Source of the DNA: Limonium bicolor
Taxonomy: Eukaryota > Streptophyta > Magnoliopsida > Caryophyllales > Plumbaginaceae
Length of the DNA: 64,000 nt
Direction: 5' to 3'
Assembly (NCBI GenBank): GCA_023374045.1
Contig: CM041776.1
Coordinates: 119,803,000-119,866,999 of the forward strand
Shown here: positions 34,225-46,707 of the stretch, piece after piece
How positions within the stretch are numbered: the stretch's first letter is position 1
Layout: every line of letters starts with the position of its first letter
Notes under the pieces: generated by a model
The model's database searches: none
Told to the model about the DNA's origin: nothing
The model's input: the letters and a program-made list of their open reading frames with translations, nothing else
Program-made: the position numbers and the translations under genes

Positions 34225-37200
34225 TGAAATACCTCGAACTTAAATATGGCGATTAAAATTATCCGAATAGGTATTTAAGAGCCTAATAATGCTTAAGTAA
34301 TATTTGGAAGGAAAAATAAATCCTAAAGAAATGAAGAAACGCTTAAAAAGCGAAAACCACTAAATAAGCATTAAATAACCATACGAGGTATGAGACCTCG
34401 GTTAGCGTATTATATGGACTCTAACAGCTTAATAAGTCCTAAATAATATATGGGAACAACTCCCAAATAAAACGGATCCAAATAATGAATTAAAACGCTA
34501 ATAGAACTTTAGCGCACGTTTTTCGAGAAAACCCGAAAACGTGACCTTAAGTGGTCAAACGGACCCGTAAAAATTATAAATCATTAAATAACAATTATTA
34601 AGCATTTATGGAAGCTTAATAGTTAATGAAAATAATTAAACGAGGAAATTCCGGAAAACGGGCCCGGTTAGTGAATAGTACCTAAACCGGGTAAAATAAC
34701 GAGCGTTTTCTGTAAAAGACGAAAAACGCTCCAACTAGTAGTAATATAGGGGACTGGTTTTTATGAACTAATTAACCCCCCCCCCCCCCTCACACACTCA
34801 CCTACTAGCTTGCTAAATAAAGAGCCAAAAGCAAATAAAGTGAAAAAGGTAAAAGTACCTTACATACTCTCTCACCTCTCACTCACTCATCTCTCTCCTA
34901 TCCTTCTTCTTCCCTCCTCTCTCTTCTGGTTGGGCGATTTTGAAGCTCCAAAGAGAAGCTTCAATGGCTTCTCCTTTTCTCCTCCATGCTCCACCTTCAT
35001 TTGAGCTCCAAATGTAAAAATAATTACATATTTGTAATCCCCTCATCATCCTCTACACTTCTCTCTTTTCAAAATCCAAAAATGAAGAAGTTCATCTCCA
35101 TGGGTTTTCCCCATACAAAGAGAAAATAGCATCAATGGATAGCTTGGAGTCTCCTCTCTCCATTAAGGTAAAAATATACATGAAAAACTCATGTTTTCTC
35201 CATCTTGTTTCATAACCGATTTTTGCCCATTTGTAACCCTCCATTTCTATATCTCTTTTGAGCATCAATTTCACCTTGCAATGGTAGTGGATTCTTCTTC
35301 TTGAACCAAGGGCTAAAACCCCTCTTAAAACACCCCAAAGGTAAACCCTAGAAAACTTGCTTTAAACATTTCTATGAACTAGCATTAATTAAAGGGTTAG
35401 CATGTTAATTATACTTGTTGTATGTGCTTTGGGTGATGGGAATGGAGTTTGGCAACTCCATTCCCCATATGGCCGATTTGGGCAAGAAAGAGAAAGAATG
35501 AGAAATGGAAAAGAAAGAAGGAATTAAGAGCTTAAGGTAAGAGCTCCTTCTTAATTCTAAATGTTATTGCATTAGAGTAATGGGAATGGGTGAACTAATT
35601 AAGGAACCCAAAATGATGTATTAGTAATGTAATTGTGGAAGTTTGAGTATTTAAGAGCAAGCATTTGAATTGTAGGCTTTGGAGCCAAATGTAATGTGTA
35701 TGTGTATTAGTATTGTGGATTGAGGAAGTATTGATGAATTGGTATTGTATTGATTGCTGGTAGGACCCTTGTAAGGGTGTGGCTAGAATATGAATGAATT
35801 TGATGGGAAAGTATGTGTGTGGCTAAGTTAGAAGTGTAGGTAAGCTATGGCAAAATCTTTGTAGGAATTGTGCATTATTGGATGACTTAGTGAATGAGAG
35901 AACCAAGGTGTATATTGGAGTTAGTAAGGATTCTCAATAACCATGGGTGGTAGTTGTAGTATGAGGATATGAGAGTGCAAAATCTGTAGCAAAGAGTATA
36001 TAATGCATTGTGGAAACTAGGAGGAATGAGTGTACAAGATTTGGTGAAATGGAGATTTGACTTGGGTATAGGTAGTACATATGTCTAGGATGTAAAGTAA
36101 TGGATTTAAGATGCTAGGAGTAGCATTGGTAGAGGGAGTATTGAATAGTAAAGGTTAAAATGAAAATCTGTAGCATAAGAGGAAGGAGAATTATTGTAAG
36201 TGTTGAAAGGAAGTGAAGAGAAATTGTGTATGTGGATTTAGAAATGAGTAAGGAATTTGGTGGATGAACTAAGGCAATTTGGAGGGCCTAAGTAGTGTTT
36301 AAACATGTGGGATTACATGTAGGAAGATTGGGGAAACAATGGGAAAGTAAAACACCAGAAACAGACTTTTAAAACTGAAGTACAGGGCCGGACCGACCTT
36401 GGGACCGAACCCGCAAGGTCGGTCGCGCCTTAAAATACACAGACGGGAAGTCTTCTGACTTCGACCGACCTTGGGGACCGAACTTACAAGGTCGATCGAG
36501 TCGTAAATTGTGAAGGCCAGAGGTCTAGTGGAACGGACCGACCTTGGGACCGAACTTGGGCAAGGTCGGTCGAGTCCAGAAAACTCGAACCCAGAACATA
36601 CTGGAACGGACTAACCTTGGGACCGGACTTGCAAGGTCAGTCGGGCCTGAAATTTTCACGTAAGAAACTCACTAGAATGGACCGACCTTGAGACCGGACT
36701 TGCAAGGTCGGTCGAGCCTGGAATTTTGGCCTTAACGAAACTTACTGACTTCGACCGACCTTGGGTCCGACCCTGGGAAAGGTCGGTCGAGTCAAAACAA
36801 AAAAAAATAAAAAAAATAATAATATGATTATAGTTATCATATGTATATATATATATGCCTATACACATATGTATATGTATATGCAGTAGTACATCATTAA
36901 TGGAATGAAATAGTAAGGAAATACACATGTGAGTAAGAAGACAAATTAAGAAAGTAGTGAGTACAAGAACACTAAGTTAAACCGAAACAACGGGATAACG
37001 GGGTAAGTGTGGGAGTAGCAGCTATGCATGTATTGTAATACTTAGTATTAATTGAACCATTTGGCATGTAGTCATTGGTTCGAGACTAGGACTCGAGGAA
37101 CAAGTAAGGACTAAGGAACAAGGAGACACCCGGTAAAGTAAATTCCAGAACAAGGTATGATTTCTTCATGCTCTGTATCCTAACCTGGTTACCCCGATTT

Positions 37201-38579
37201 GTGTGCTTATGTGATCACTCAAATAAGATAAATGCACGAATCGGACTCTTATTGCACTTAATTGTGTTTGGACTATATTGTTCTTGTTGTATTCTCTTGA
37301 ACTTTTAGTTTGTATAATTCATGAAATATATGGATGAGAATGAAGTGTATGTATATGTGGATGTGTACATGTGTGGTGTATTAACCCTTGGTATGGGTGT
37401 AATGACTTCTACTAATTCCTAACTACCTAACTCCTAACTTGAGTATTGAGTAAAATGGAATGAGTAGAAGTCCGATATAGTTTCGGCCACGCGTGAGGAT
37501 AAGGAAACACAAGAGGTTGGATCCGAATCCTGGCTATAATCTTTTCCATGGACCAAATCCCTTGAATGGGTAGCATCCTGGATTAGTGGGCCACCCTAAA
37601 GCCCGGTGGTGGGATGTAGTAATCCATGCCTGGAGGTCATACTGACTTGACTTGAGTAAAGTAAGTAAGAAGTAAGTATTGTATGTGTATCGGTCTTGAC
37701 TATTGTAAGTCTTCGACCTGGAGTAAAAGAGTATTGAACACCCGATTAACCCGGGTGTGTAATGAAGCTAGCAAGACCCTTGTATGAATTGGAGAAGGGT
37801 ATCTCCGTATTGCGTATTGAGTATGTGATGTGTATGTATTGTGTATGTGTATTCCGGAAGATGGTAAGTAAGTATCGGTTGACTTGTATTGTCTTCCATG
37901 TATGTAATGTATTGTGCGTATGTATGTATACCTTGCGTAGTATTGTAGTATTGTGAAAGAAAGTATGTATTTATGTATGTATTGTAAAATGAATTGCATG
38001 TATTCGACCAAGTGGTCGGCGTACCCTCGCTAGTACGCGGGGTATGCGGAAGTCATATTCAGCGTAAGCTGACCCCCTAGGGGGAACGTTTTTAGTGTGC
38101 AGGTACCGGAAGCAGACATGATCACGGTAAGAGACCGGCGACTATACTTGGATAACTAGAATGAATTGTAGTTAGTAGAGAATCGAAAAAGGCTTCGAGC
38201 CTTGTATGTAGTTGTGAGAAATGGGTAGTTGTAGACTCTTGATGAGTATATATGAACTTGGAAGGAGTAATGTATTTGTATTTGGAACTTACTAAACTCG
38301 GTTATGTATATTGTATTGTATGGTAATGTAAAGGAGCAAAGTGTTGAATGGAGTAGTAGTATTTCCTTGGTAAAAGGAGTATGTATTGTAGATGCGTAGT
38401 ACTCGGGATTCCGGTCCATCAGACCGATGCTGTATGTAGTAGTAGTAGTAGCTTTGTTAGTCACGTGGGTGACTAACAGCATTGTATCACCCACCGTATG
38501 TAAGTATGTACCGCTGCGTGAATCTAGAAGTACGAGGAGATTAGACAGTAATGACAGTATTAACGGTAGGGGTGTTACA
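34225..38579 (+). repeat. 3' LTR of the plus-strand element
   Basis: 4355 bp, TGAAATACCTCGAAC...GGTGTTACA, followed by the target duplicate TACCC. Differences from the 5' LTR include a longer C run (about 34777-34790) and scattered small indels. It carries the same promoter-like block (34701-34731), six-palindrome array (36385-36793) and double hairpin (38060-38084). Confidence 0.93.
36385..36793 (+). repeat. Six-palindrome array, 3' LTR copy
   Basis: Same six units as 26113-26521. Unit 4 has GACTAACCTT and AAGGTCAGTC arms in place of GACCGACCTT and AAGGTCGGTC: one base pair changed on both sides and one mismatch created. All three changes lie at CpG sites, so methylation-driven decay explains them as well as compensatory change does. 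Confidence 0.9.
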
Positions 38580-40281
38580 TACCCTTTATCCCTCAAGAGG
38601 TTTAACTAATCCATAGTCCCTTCCAATACCTAGTTCGTTCCCTAGGTTGTTCCTACTCATTACAACACCTAGAACACATTATTCTACCAAAATTTTGCCA
38701 TAACCTCCCCATAAATTTAACATCTCCCGATCCATCAACTCTCATCAATTTCTTCCTAATCTAGCCACACCCTTACAAGGGTCCTACCAGCACACAATCA
38801 ATTCAAAAGCTCACCACTCTTCAAACAACAATAGCCCAAATCTCAAATCAATGGCACTTAGGCCATAAATCAACACAAGTTCACAATCACCCTCAATTTC
38901 AATCAACCACATTAATTCACATAGTTTGGGTTCATTATTTTAATTTAACCCATCCCAATTCCTAAAGCAATTAAAACAAGCTTCAAGGTAGATTTCTTAC
39001 CTTAATTCACAAGTTCTCTTTTAATTCTCCTCTTGCTCCACTCTCCTCCAAATCGGTCAAGTGGGAATGGAGTTGCCAAACTCCATCCCAACACCCAAGA
39101 AACACAAAATGCAATTAATTAATCTTTTAAAACCCTTGGGAATACACTAGATCTAATGAAGGGGCTTAAAGCACAAAAGTTCTAGGGTTTACCTTTGGAG
39201 TTTAAGGAGGGGTTTTCACCCATGAATCAAATGGAGAGTCCCACCACCATTGAAGGGTTGAAATGAAGCTCAAAAACAAGAGAGAACAAGGTAAGAGAGA
39301 GAGCAAAAATCGTCTACCAAAGGAGGAAGAACAAGAATGAGTTTTTCAATGAATTTTTTACCTTGTTTGAAAGAGGAGGCTCCAAGCTACACATTGGTGC
39401 TATTTTCTCTCACATGGGGAAAACCCATGGAGATGAATTTCTTCATTTTCGGATTTGAAAAGAGAGATAGATAGAGAATGATGAGAGGAACACAATATGT
39501 GTTTTGTTTTTGATTTGGTGCATTTTTGTGGCTTGAGCAAGAGGATGAAGAGGGCTGCCATGGAAGCTTGTGGAGAGCTTCAAAATCGCCCAGCCAGAGA
39601 AGGGAGGAGGAAGATGTGAGAGAAAAAGAATGGAGAGAGAGAAGAGAGAAATGAGGGAGGAGAGAGAGGATGTCACTTTTTTCTACTTTTTCTTTCTTTT
39701 CTTTTCTTTCTTTCTTCCTTTATGTGTGTGAGGGAGGCTGCTTTACTAACTAAAACCGGCACCCCTGTATATAAGCTGGAGCGTTTTTCGTCTTTTATAG
39801 AAACGCTCGTCAATTTACCCGGTTTTGCACTATTCATTAACCGGGCCCGTTTTCCGGAATTTTCTCGTTTCTTTAAATTTTAATGGCTATCAAGCTCCCA
39901 TTAATGTTTATTTATAGTTATTCAATGAACTATAATTTTTATGGGTTCGTTTGACCACTTAAAGTCACGTTTTTGGGTTTCCTCGAAAAACCTGCGCTAA
40001 AGCTTTATTAGCGTTTTAATTTATTTTGTGGATCGTTTCCTTCGGGAATTGTTCCCATATATTATTTAAGCATTATTAAGCCTTTTAAATTAATTTAATA
40101 CCCTATTTAAGGTTGTATTTCTCCTATGGTCACCTAACGCTCAATTAGCGTTTTTCACCTTTTAAGTGTTTTCTCTTTTCTTTTGGATTTATTCTTTTTA
40201 CCAAATTCTTTAGGCACTAATAGGCCCTTAAATATCACATCAGAGTAATTTAATCGCCCTAATTAGGTTCGGGGTATTTCA
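38580..40281 (-). repeat. 5' LTR of the minus-strand element, left part (LTR 5' portion)
   Basis: On the minus strand it begins TGAAATACCCCGAACC at 40281 and is cut at 38580 by the nested element. The remainder resumes at 23957. Its first 1.07 kb matches 15031-16113. The flank after the LTR starts ATTAG, the expected target duplicate, whose partner is lost with the truncated 3' LTR. Confidence 0.87.
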
Positions 40282-41230
40282 ATTAGGCACAAGACCAGGA
40301 TAATCTTTAAGCATACGAATAATAAGGGACGTTTGTTTTGGGGTAATCAAGAAGAGAATCAGAATGATTCCGTTTTTTGCTATTTGTTTAGCCACTTTTT
40401 CTTATTTTTATGAAACACAAAGGGAATAGGATTACCCCAAATCCCTTTAACTTGATTCCCGACCTCTACTAAGGAAGGATATTCTCCTTTCCCTAGTATT
40501 CTTTGACCGGTGACTTATGGTCATTGATTGATGACCAACAACCATTGACCAAAGACCAGGTGGATGTTGACCAACAATTGTTGACCATTGACTGATAGCC
40601 GATGTCCGTTGACCATTCTAGTGACTGTTGGCCGATTATTCATCTCAATTCCCCTGCACAACCAAACTGGTAAAAAAATCAAAGGAAATTCATTTTTATT
40701 CCCTTTCCTAATTCTATTATGTTTTCCTCCACGCAAAATAAAACCCCTAAGTGGTTTAAGTGCTTAATGAACATCACAAATGGAAGAGTGTAAGGCTCAA
40801 AATAACGACACTTGAACCATATCAATTAGCAGTTTGACAGGTGTAGGTCAAAATAGTAACCCGTGAAAGTGTTTTTCCACGGCTGACCTTCGCTTTCCTT
40901 GGCAATGTGGTTAAATTGGAAAATACTACTGTTCACCTTGCTACATCGGTAAGGGATGTTCATCCGATAAATTTTAATTAGTCGCACGGATTGAAGAAGC
41001 GGATAAGGGATGATAATTTAGAGGTTGACAACGGTTAGGATTCAGACAACTACATTTTGAGTAGTGCATTTGTTGATTCTGGATGTTTATGTAGGTGGCA
41101 CCCGAAGAAAAACCAACAATTAGTTAGCCAGTCATGCACTAGCTTAGAAGAAAACAACTCAGAGCGGGCATGCTATAAAAACAAGAAAAAGAAAAAAAAC
41201 AATAAAGAGACGATTTTGACATTCAAAGAT
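40282..41230. other. Intervening DNA without recognised gene
   Basis: This is the only stretch, with 41766-43241, not assigned to an LTR element. It includes GGGGTAATC and GATTACCCC about 75 bp apart (40340-40440), possibly a degraded inverted-repeat element, and a TTGACC-rich patch (40505-40640). No coding frame with recognisable features was seen. Confidence 0.5.
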
Positions 41231-41765
41231 TTATTTTGGAAATTACATGCCCCACCCATGACGTTTGGCGCATTACACACTACCACGTGGTTTCACAAAT
41301 TACTTTCCCACCCATGTGGTTTCCTCTTTTAATCCAGCAACTTTCTAATTTTGTTCAATTCAAAAGATACTTAAACGTTGTCCGAAATTGATGAAACTTT
41401 ACATAGACGATGTTAAAGTGTTATATTTTGGTTCAGTGAGAAATCTAAAGTTTTAAGTTAAATGTGACATGTGGGACCCAATGAACATGTCACATGTTTC
41501 ATTGGGTCCCACGGGTCACATTTAAACTTAAAAACTTCGGATTTGACATAAGATCAAAATATATCACTTTAGCATCATCCATGTAAAGTTTCATCAATTT
41601 TGGACATCGTTTAAGCATCTTTTGAATTGAACAAAAATTAGAAAAGTTGCTGGATGTAAAAAGAGGGAAACCACATGGGTGGAGAAAGTAATTTGTGAAC
41701 CACGTGTGGTGGAGTGTGTAATTGCGCCAAACGTCATGGGTGGGGCATGTATTTTCCCTTATTTT
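41231..41765. mobile_element. Palindromic MITE/foldback element, about 0.52 kb
   Basis: Two arms of about 240 bp are near-perfect reverse complements: ACATGCCCCACCCATGACGT from 41244 pairs with ACGTCATGGGTGGGGCATGT ending at 41750. They meet around 41480-41505 at a small loop. The ends read GGAAA(A/T)TACATGCCCC, and TTATTTT stands on both sides (41231-41237 and 41759-41765), a possible 7-bp target duplicate. No transposase is present. Its superfamily is uncertain (hAT- or Mutator-like by end style). Confidence 0.8.
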
Positions 41766-43241
41766 ATTTGTTTGCGGTATAGTAAAAAAACATTTTCCAC
41801 CTCCATAGACTAGGTTTAGGACTAAACCACAAAAAATCTCTTGTCATTACTTCACTTTATTTCATGGTCACTTTCTGATTAGAGTTGATCAACCTATAAA
41901 CATGATCATACTCTAATAGTGCAACCGTTAGATCCTTCTAAGTTTATGTTGCCAACAGTGGTGTTCAAACATGATAAATAACTAGAACATGTAAAAAATT
42001 AGTTTGGCTATTTTTAGCATAAACCGATGGTTGTTCTGTGATGACATATGTGTAGTTGTTTTGAAAACTGTTGTTTGGATGTGTGCCATTTTTGCAGTAA
42101 AAGTTAGTTACATGTTGTGTGTTTACCGTATTTTATACTACAATTTTAAAATTTAATTTATAGTTTAAAATGATATTTTTTTAGAAATAAATAAAATAAA
42201 TACTAATTAACAAATTTTATAAGACAAGTAATTTGTTACCAAATCTTGATAAACTCAGTACAACGATTATAAAACAACAAAGTTTTATTACACTCATTAT
42301 CTGTTAACATTTACATTAAGGTCTATACAAATAACTTCACTATTATCAACTATAATCCTATTCGTGAATTAGAAGCTGGTTAAGGTGCCACCTAGTAAGT
42401 TGGCACCATTTATGTCTTTTTCTATATTTGTCTTTTTGTAAATTTTTAAAGTGTTGTAGTTTATAAAATATAAGTCCAAATTACATAAATTTTATACCGT
42501 TGTTCATCGTAATTTGAGCTCTTCGAAATAAGATCCAACATGAATATATTTTGATAATTTATATTTTTTGTGTATATATGTTTTAAGATTCACTTTAAAA
42601 ATAAATAAAAATACTTAATTTTTATATATTTTGATTTTTATGTAGTTTGATAGTGTTGACTTTTTCATAGTGTTGGCCAACCTAAGGTTGTATAGGGGGC
42701 AAGGTTATCTTCTTTTATTGCATGGTGGTTAATAACCGAACCACAATAGCCTACTTCAATGGTATTAGCTACTGCGATTGTTCTTAGCTTCTTCAACAGT
42801 TGTTAGCTTCTTGGTTAGTGTTAGTTTTTTCAACGGTGTTAGGTTCTTGGCAATGTTACCGTCCTAGGGTTGTATATGGGAGGTGGGTAGGTTTTTTTAG
42901 TGGTGGTTAATAACCGAACCACATTAACATTATTAAACGGTTTAACTGTCCTAGGGTATGTTTGGTTTAGGGTATCTTTTTGTTGTTCATTTATTTAAAA
43001 GTGAATCTTATATTAATAAAAGTGAATCTTACTACAAACTTATATGATAACAATAAGCACGCTTCATTTATTTGATAAAAAAAAAGAATACATCATTTAT
43101 TGAAAAGTGAATCTTACTACAAACTTATACTAGAACAATAAGAAAGCTTTACTTTTCAAAAATCTATCGTTTAAGAAAAGTGAATCTCATGTTTACGAAA
43201 AATGAACCTTTCCCATTGAACAATGTGAATCTTTTGGTTTT
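41766..43241. other. AT-rich intervening DNA with two local duplications
   Basis: No gene seen. A diverged tandem duplication of about 190-200 bp spans 42675-42935; both copies have GGTTGTATA and GTGGTTAATAACCGAACCACA. A shorter one has GTGAATCTTACTACAAACTT at about 43012 and 43107. Confidence 0.55.
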
Positions 43242-44410
43242 TGTAGGATCGGGTGGCTAACTCAAACCAACCAAAGGTGTGAGTCTAAGAGTTGGTTTGA
43301 CTCAATCAGTCTTTGTAAGTGAGAAACACTCCATGATGTAGAGGCACTCAATCGAAATGATTAAACTAAGGGCGCGGAAGACTATAAGGTAATTGAAACG
43401 AAACGATGCTAGAAAGTTAGAAGGACTCTGTCGAACTCAGCAGGATACACAATATAAGTTATTTTATTCCTGGTCAAAACAAAACAACTTATAATGCCCA
43501 CTCAGTAGATGAGATCTACTTCGTGGTTTTCACTCACTCACCCAATACAATCTCTGATCAGCTCAATGATAAGTGTAGTGAAAACTAGGTCCTACCTAGA
43601 AAGACTCTGTCGATGTGCACAAACGAATCTAGTACTTCTCTCTCTTTTTCTCTCTCTCTCTCTAAAATAGGCAAAGCTTTCTCTAAACAAATGCTCTAAA
43701 TGATTCTCTCTGGAAAGCTGCAATGAGAAATGAAATGACAATTCTCTTATATAGTGGAGCCGTTGAGGGAGTCTGCTTCCGAAATTTCTGCCATCTAAAC
43801 GTTGTTGTAGTGTAGTTACTTGTAGTGCTTAAAATCCGGTCCTAACTTCTTTGTGAATATTTCTCAGCCTTGTCCCTTAAGTTTCGGACAATTACCAATC
43901 CATTGGATGACTTGGCAACGTTCAATTATGACTCTCACGTCTAATGTAGCAGACTGACTCTGTCAGTTCCGAAATTTCAGGAACCAATGACTCTTTCCTT
44001 GAATTTCGGAAGCTGGAGCTAAATTTTGGAAGCTGGAGCCAAGTCTTCAGATTAGTGCCACGTTGAGATAATTTTGGTCCAAGTCTGAACGTTGATGACC
44101 GTTGTAAGTCAATGTAGTTGTTGTACTTGCTCCTTAATTTTCGCAACTGCCCGACAGACTCTCCCGAATTATCAGAAAGTCAAGGCTTTGGATTTTGCTC
44201 ACTTTTTGCATGAATTTTGGCCAAGGATAATAGTTGATGACGGTTATGGTTTAGTGAATGTTGCTCCTTGACTTTTGTAACTGATTGATGAATTCACACG
44301 GATGGACTCTCTCGCTCTTTCGATGTTGACTAACTCTGTCTTGTTTTGAGAAGTGTGATTGACTCGTTTGATCTGGTTGACTATCTCAGCAACACCTTCA
44401 TACTTCAACA
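43242..44410 (-). repeat. 3' LTR of the Ty1/copia element
   Basis: About 1.17 kb, on the minus strand TGTTGAAGTATGAAGG...GATCCTACA. Its first 350 plus-strand bases match 52763-53071. A CT microsatellite (43637-43662) lies inside. Confidence 0.8.
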
Positions 44411-44445
44411 GTTTCCCCTTGTTGCTGATGATAGCAAAACTCTTT
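44411..44445 (-). promoter_or_regulatory. Polypurine tract of the Ty1/copia element
   Basis: On the minus strand CAGCAACAAGGGGAAAC leads directly into the LTR start TGTTGAAG. A related sequence, CAGCAAAAAGGGGGAAG, is found at 49185-49201. Multiple polypurine sites are described for Sireviruses. Confidence 0.65.
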
Positions 44446-44839
44446 TTGTGAATCCCGAATGAGTCAATGTAACACCCCCCAACCGTTAATCTCGTCATTA
44501 CCTCTTAAACTATTACTAATTACTCCTACTCACGCAGCGGAACTCTAATTACAACGAGGGGGTGAAACAACGCCGTTAGCCACCCATGTGGCTAACCAGG
44601 CCTTTCTTACATACTGTAACGGTCTGATGAACTGGATCAACCGAGTACTTCATACAAATACAATACTCTTTTCACTTCTTTACTATACCGAGTCTACAAT
44701 ATACGGATGCCGATAACATACTCGGACTTACACCTCATTTAAATGCATAAGTAATTACGATCTAACTACCCACGCTTCATAACTGTCCCCGTCCTACTCT
44801 CTCGAACGGTGGTCAGCTTCAAGTACCTGCACACTAAAA

Positions 44840-44935
44840 ACGTTCCCCCAAGGGGGTCAGCTTACGCTGCGCATGAAATTCGCATATACCGCGTGCTAAC
44901 CGCGGTACGCCGACTACTTTGGGTCGGATATACAT
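44840..44935 (-). promoter_or_regulatory. Conserved LTR double-hairpin block, solo LTR
   Basis: CCCCCAAGGGGG (44845-44856) and CAGCTTACGCTG (44858-44869), preceded by CTGCACACTAAAAACGTT, the same block as in the other LTRs. Confidence 0.7.
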
Positions 44936-46521
44936 GGAGTTCATTTAATCAAACAACATGCATCATGGCAATACAATATATATGTATATCACACAAGGAA
45001 TCTACATCCAATCACGGAACACGATTCCTAACTAACATAAACAATGTTGTTAGTGGTAACTGGTTACTCTTAGGCATGGAGGGTTATTCCTCACTATGCC
45101 TTGTTTACTTATTCAATACCTCACCCGCTCTCTCGGGTTACTTATTTGTATACACATCCATTCTCTTGGGCTACTCATTCTTATACTTACCCATTCTCTC
45201 GGGTTACTCACACATATACTCACCCCTTTCTCTCGGGTTATTTATACTCATTATCTCACCCACACTATTGGGTTTATTCATACTCAAGCTCTTGTAGATT
45301 CTCGAGACACTACAGGTCTCCTACGTCACGTAGTTACTCTTTTTACATACTTAAGCCAAAACTCATGGCTCTCTAGCGTAGTCTTACTTCCCGGTTTCGA
45401 CCCTACTCTGGGTCTAGCATGGTGGGAAGGTTCTACTAGCTCACGGAACTCTCTCTTAGTTCCTATCTCTTTTACTTAGGTCCGACTACTCTCGGACTAC
45501 TCTCGTTCCCGTACACTCCTCTCTCGGAGTTATAGTATTATCATGTATATTATTCTAGAAGCATCATTCTCGATGTTTCTAATGACTTTGGGGACTTTAC
45601 TTAAATTCGGGTAATCTTAGGTTTAAGTGTTACCCTCACAATCATATGCTTGTACATTCGGATATTTTCTTTTACCGGGTAAAATCCTCATATAAGAGGT
45701 CGACCGTATTCAAGGGAGTCACATAGTCCCTTAGGTCTCTTTTACCTTTCTTATATGTTTACATTATTGGACTAACTTCAATCCTCTCGATGGAGGTCAT
45801 TTATCTCTCCACTCATATTTATTTCGTGGATTGTTTCAATAAGGTTCTCTAAACGTTATCGGGTATATACTCAACCCGTACATCTCCTCGCATTTTAGGG
45901 AGTTCATATGTTTGTGTTATCGTTATACTTTAATCGATAGCTTGTGTGTGTTTGCATAATACCATTGGTTATGGACTACCCGTTCAACGGGTTTCTAGTC
46001 AATCAATACTCACTAAGAGTCGGTCTATGCACTAAGTTAGACCACACCGGCATACAAGTATGTTAGCTCATTCAACATACAACAATGCATGCATAATCAA
46101 ACAAGGGATTATTTTCATGCTTTAATCTTGATTAAGCCGGCACACAAACACACAAATCAGAGTAACTCGGTTAGCATACGGGGCATGAGAAAATCATACC
46201 TTTCACCGGGGTTTTACTTTACCGTGGCATCTCACCATGCTCAGGTCACGCACGACTCTCTGATAATGTTTCAAACATTATTGTTAACACTAAACTCATA
46301 CGGTACATAATAAAATGCTACTCCCGTACTTACCCCGTTATCCCGTTATCTCGGTTTCACTCTTGTTAATTTGAGTTCTCACTTCTCAAACACTTCTAAC
46401 ATTTCTTACACTTCTTAGGGCCTTTACATGTTACCAAACAAGGCCTTAACATCTTATAACATCATTAACATTCAAACCCCCATCATTTACAACCTTTAAA
46501 ACACTCTCTGTAGGTTTCTGG

Positions 46522-46707
46522 GTGGTCCGGGACTTGGTCCTTACCCTAAGTCCCGGACCAATTGCAAACTTAACTCTCGGGTGAATTTTACACCTGGTCC
46601 GGGACCTTGTCCTGGAGTATAGTCCCGGACCAAAGCAGGGGGTGTGCTCTCGGCATAAAAACAGGGGTGGTCCGGGTCCTTGTCCATGGACTAGGTCCCG
46701 GACCCTG
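46522..46707 (-). repeat. Array of three palindromes, GGTCCGGGAC stem
   Basis: Units near 46522, 46594 and 46667 have GGTCCGGGAC and GTCCCGGACC arms (the third has TCCGGGTCC), at spacing of about 73 bp. It lies about 2.15 kb from the LTR start, the same place as in the related LTRs. Confidence 0.85.

Larger units (their letters stand above)
23953..38584 (+). mobile_element. Complete plus-strand non-coding Tekay-like LTR retrotransposon (LARD) with TSD TACCC
   Basis: LTRs at 23958-28302 (4345 bp) and 34225-38579 (4355 bp) are nearly identical and both run from TGAAAT to GTTACA. TACCC precedes the first (23953-23957) and follows the second (38580-38584), proving a single insertion event. The target was the 5' LTR of the minus-strand element. 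The primer site is at 28308 and the polypurine tract at about 34210-34219. The 5.9-kb interior has no gag or pol, so it needs a helper. The chromovirus at the right end of the window belongs to the same broad group (same LTR start, PPT style and hairpins), but I cannot show it is the helper. Confidence 0.93.
15031..40281 (-). mobile_element. Minus-strand non-coding Tekay-like element (LARD), split by a nested insertion
   Basis: Read on the minus strand, the 5' LTR is 40281-38580 plus 23957-21025, about 4.6 kb once the nested element is removed. A Met-tRNA primer site follows at 21019-21008, then a gene-free interior (21024-16114), then the first 1.08 kb of the 3' LTR (16113-15031). The LTR begins TGAAATACCCCGAAC and ends GGGGTGTTACA. 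Leader and LTR sequences are homologous to the plus-strand element at 23958-38579. No gag-pol remains. Truncation of the 3' LTR at 15031 is explained by insertion of the LTR ending at 15030. Confidence 0.8.

Noticed and set aside
40505..40640. TTGACC-rich patch as a WRKY-regulated promoter
   Set aside because: No gene lies downstream on either strand, and it looks like degraded repeat DNA.
40310..40745. Possible second MITE with GGGGTAATC inverted words
   Set aside because: The inverted words are short and off the ends, and no target duplicate could be identified.
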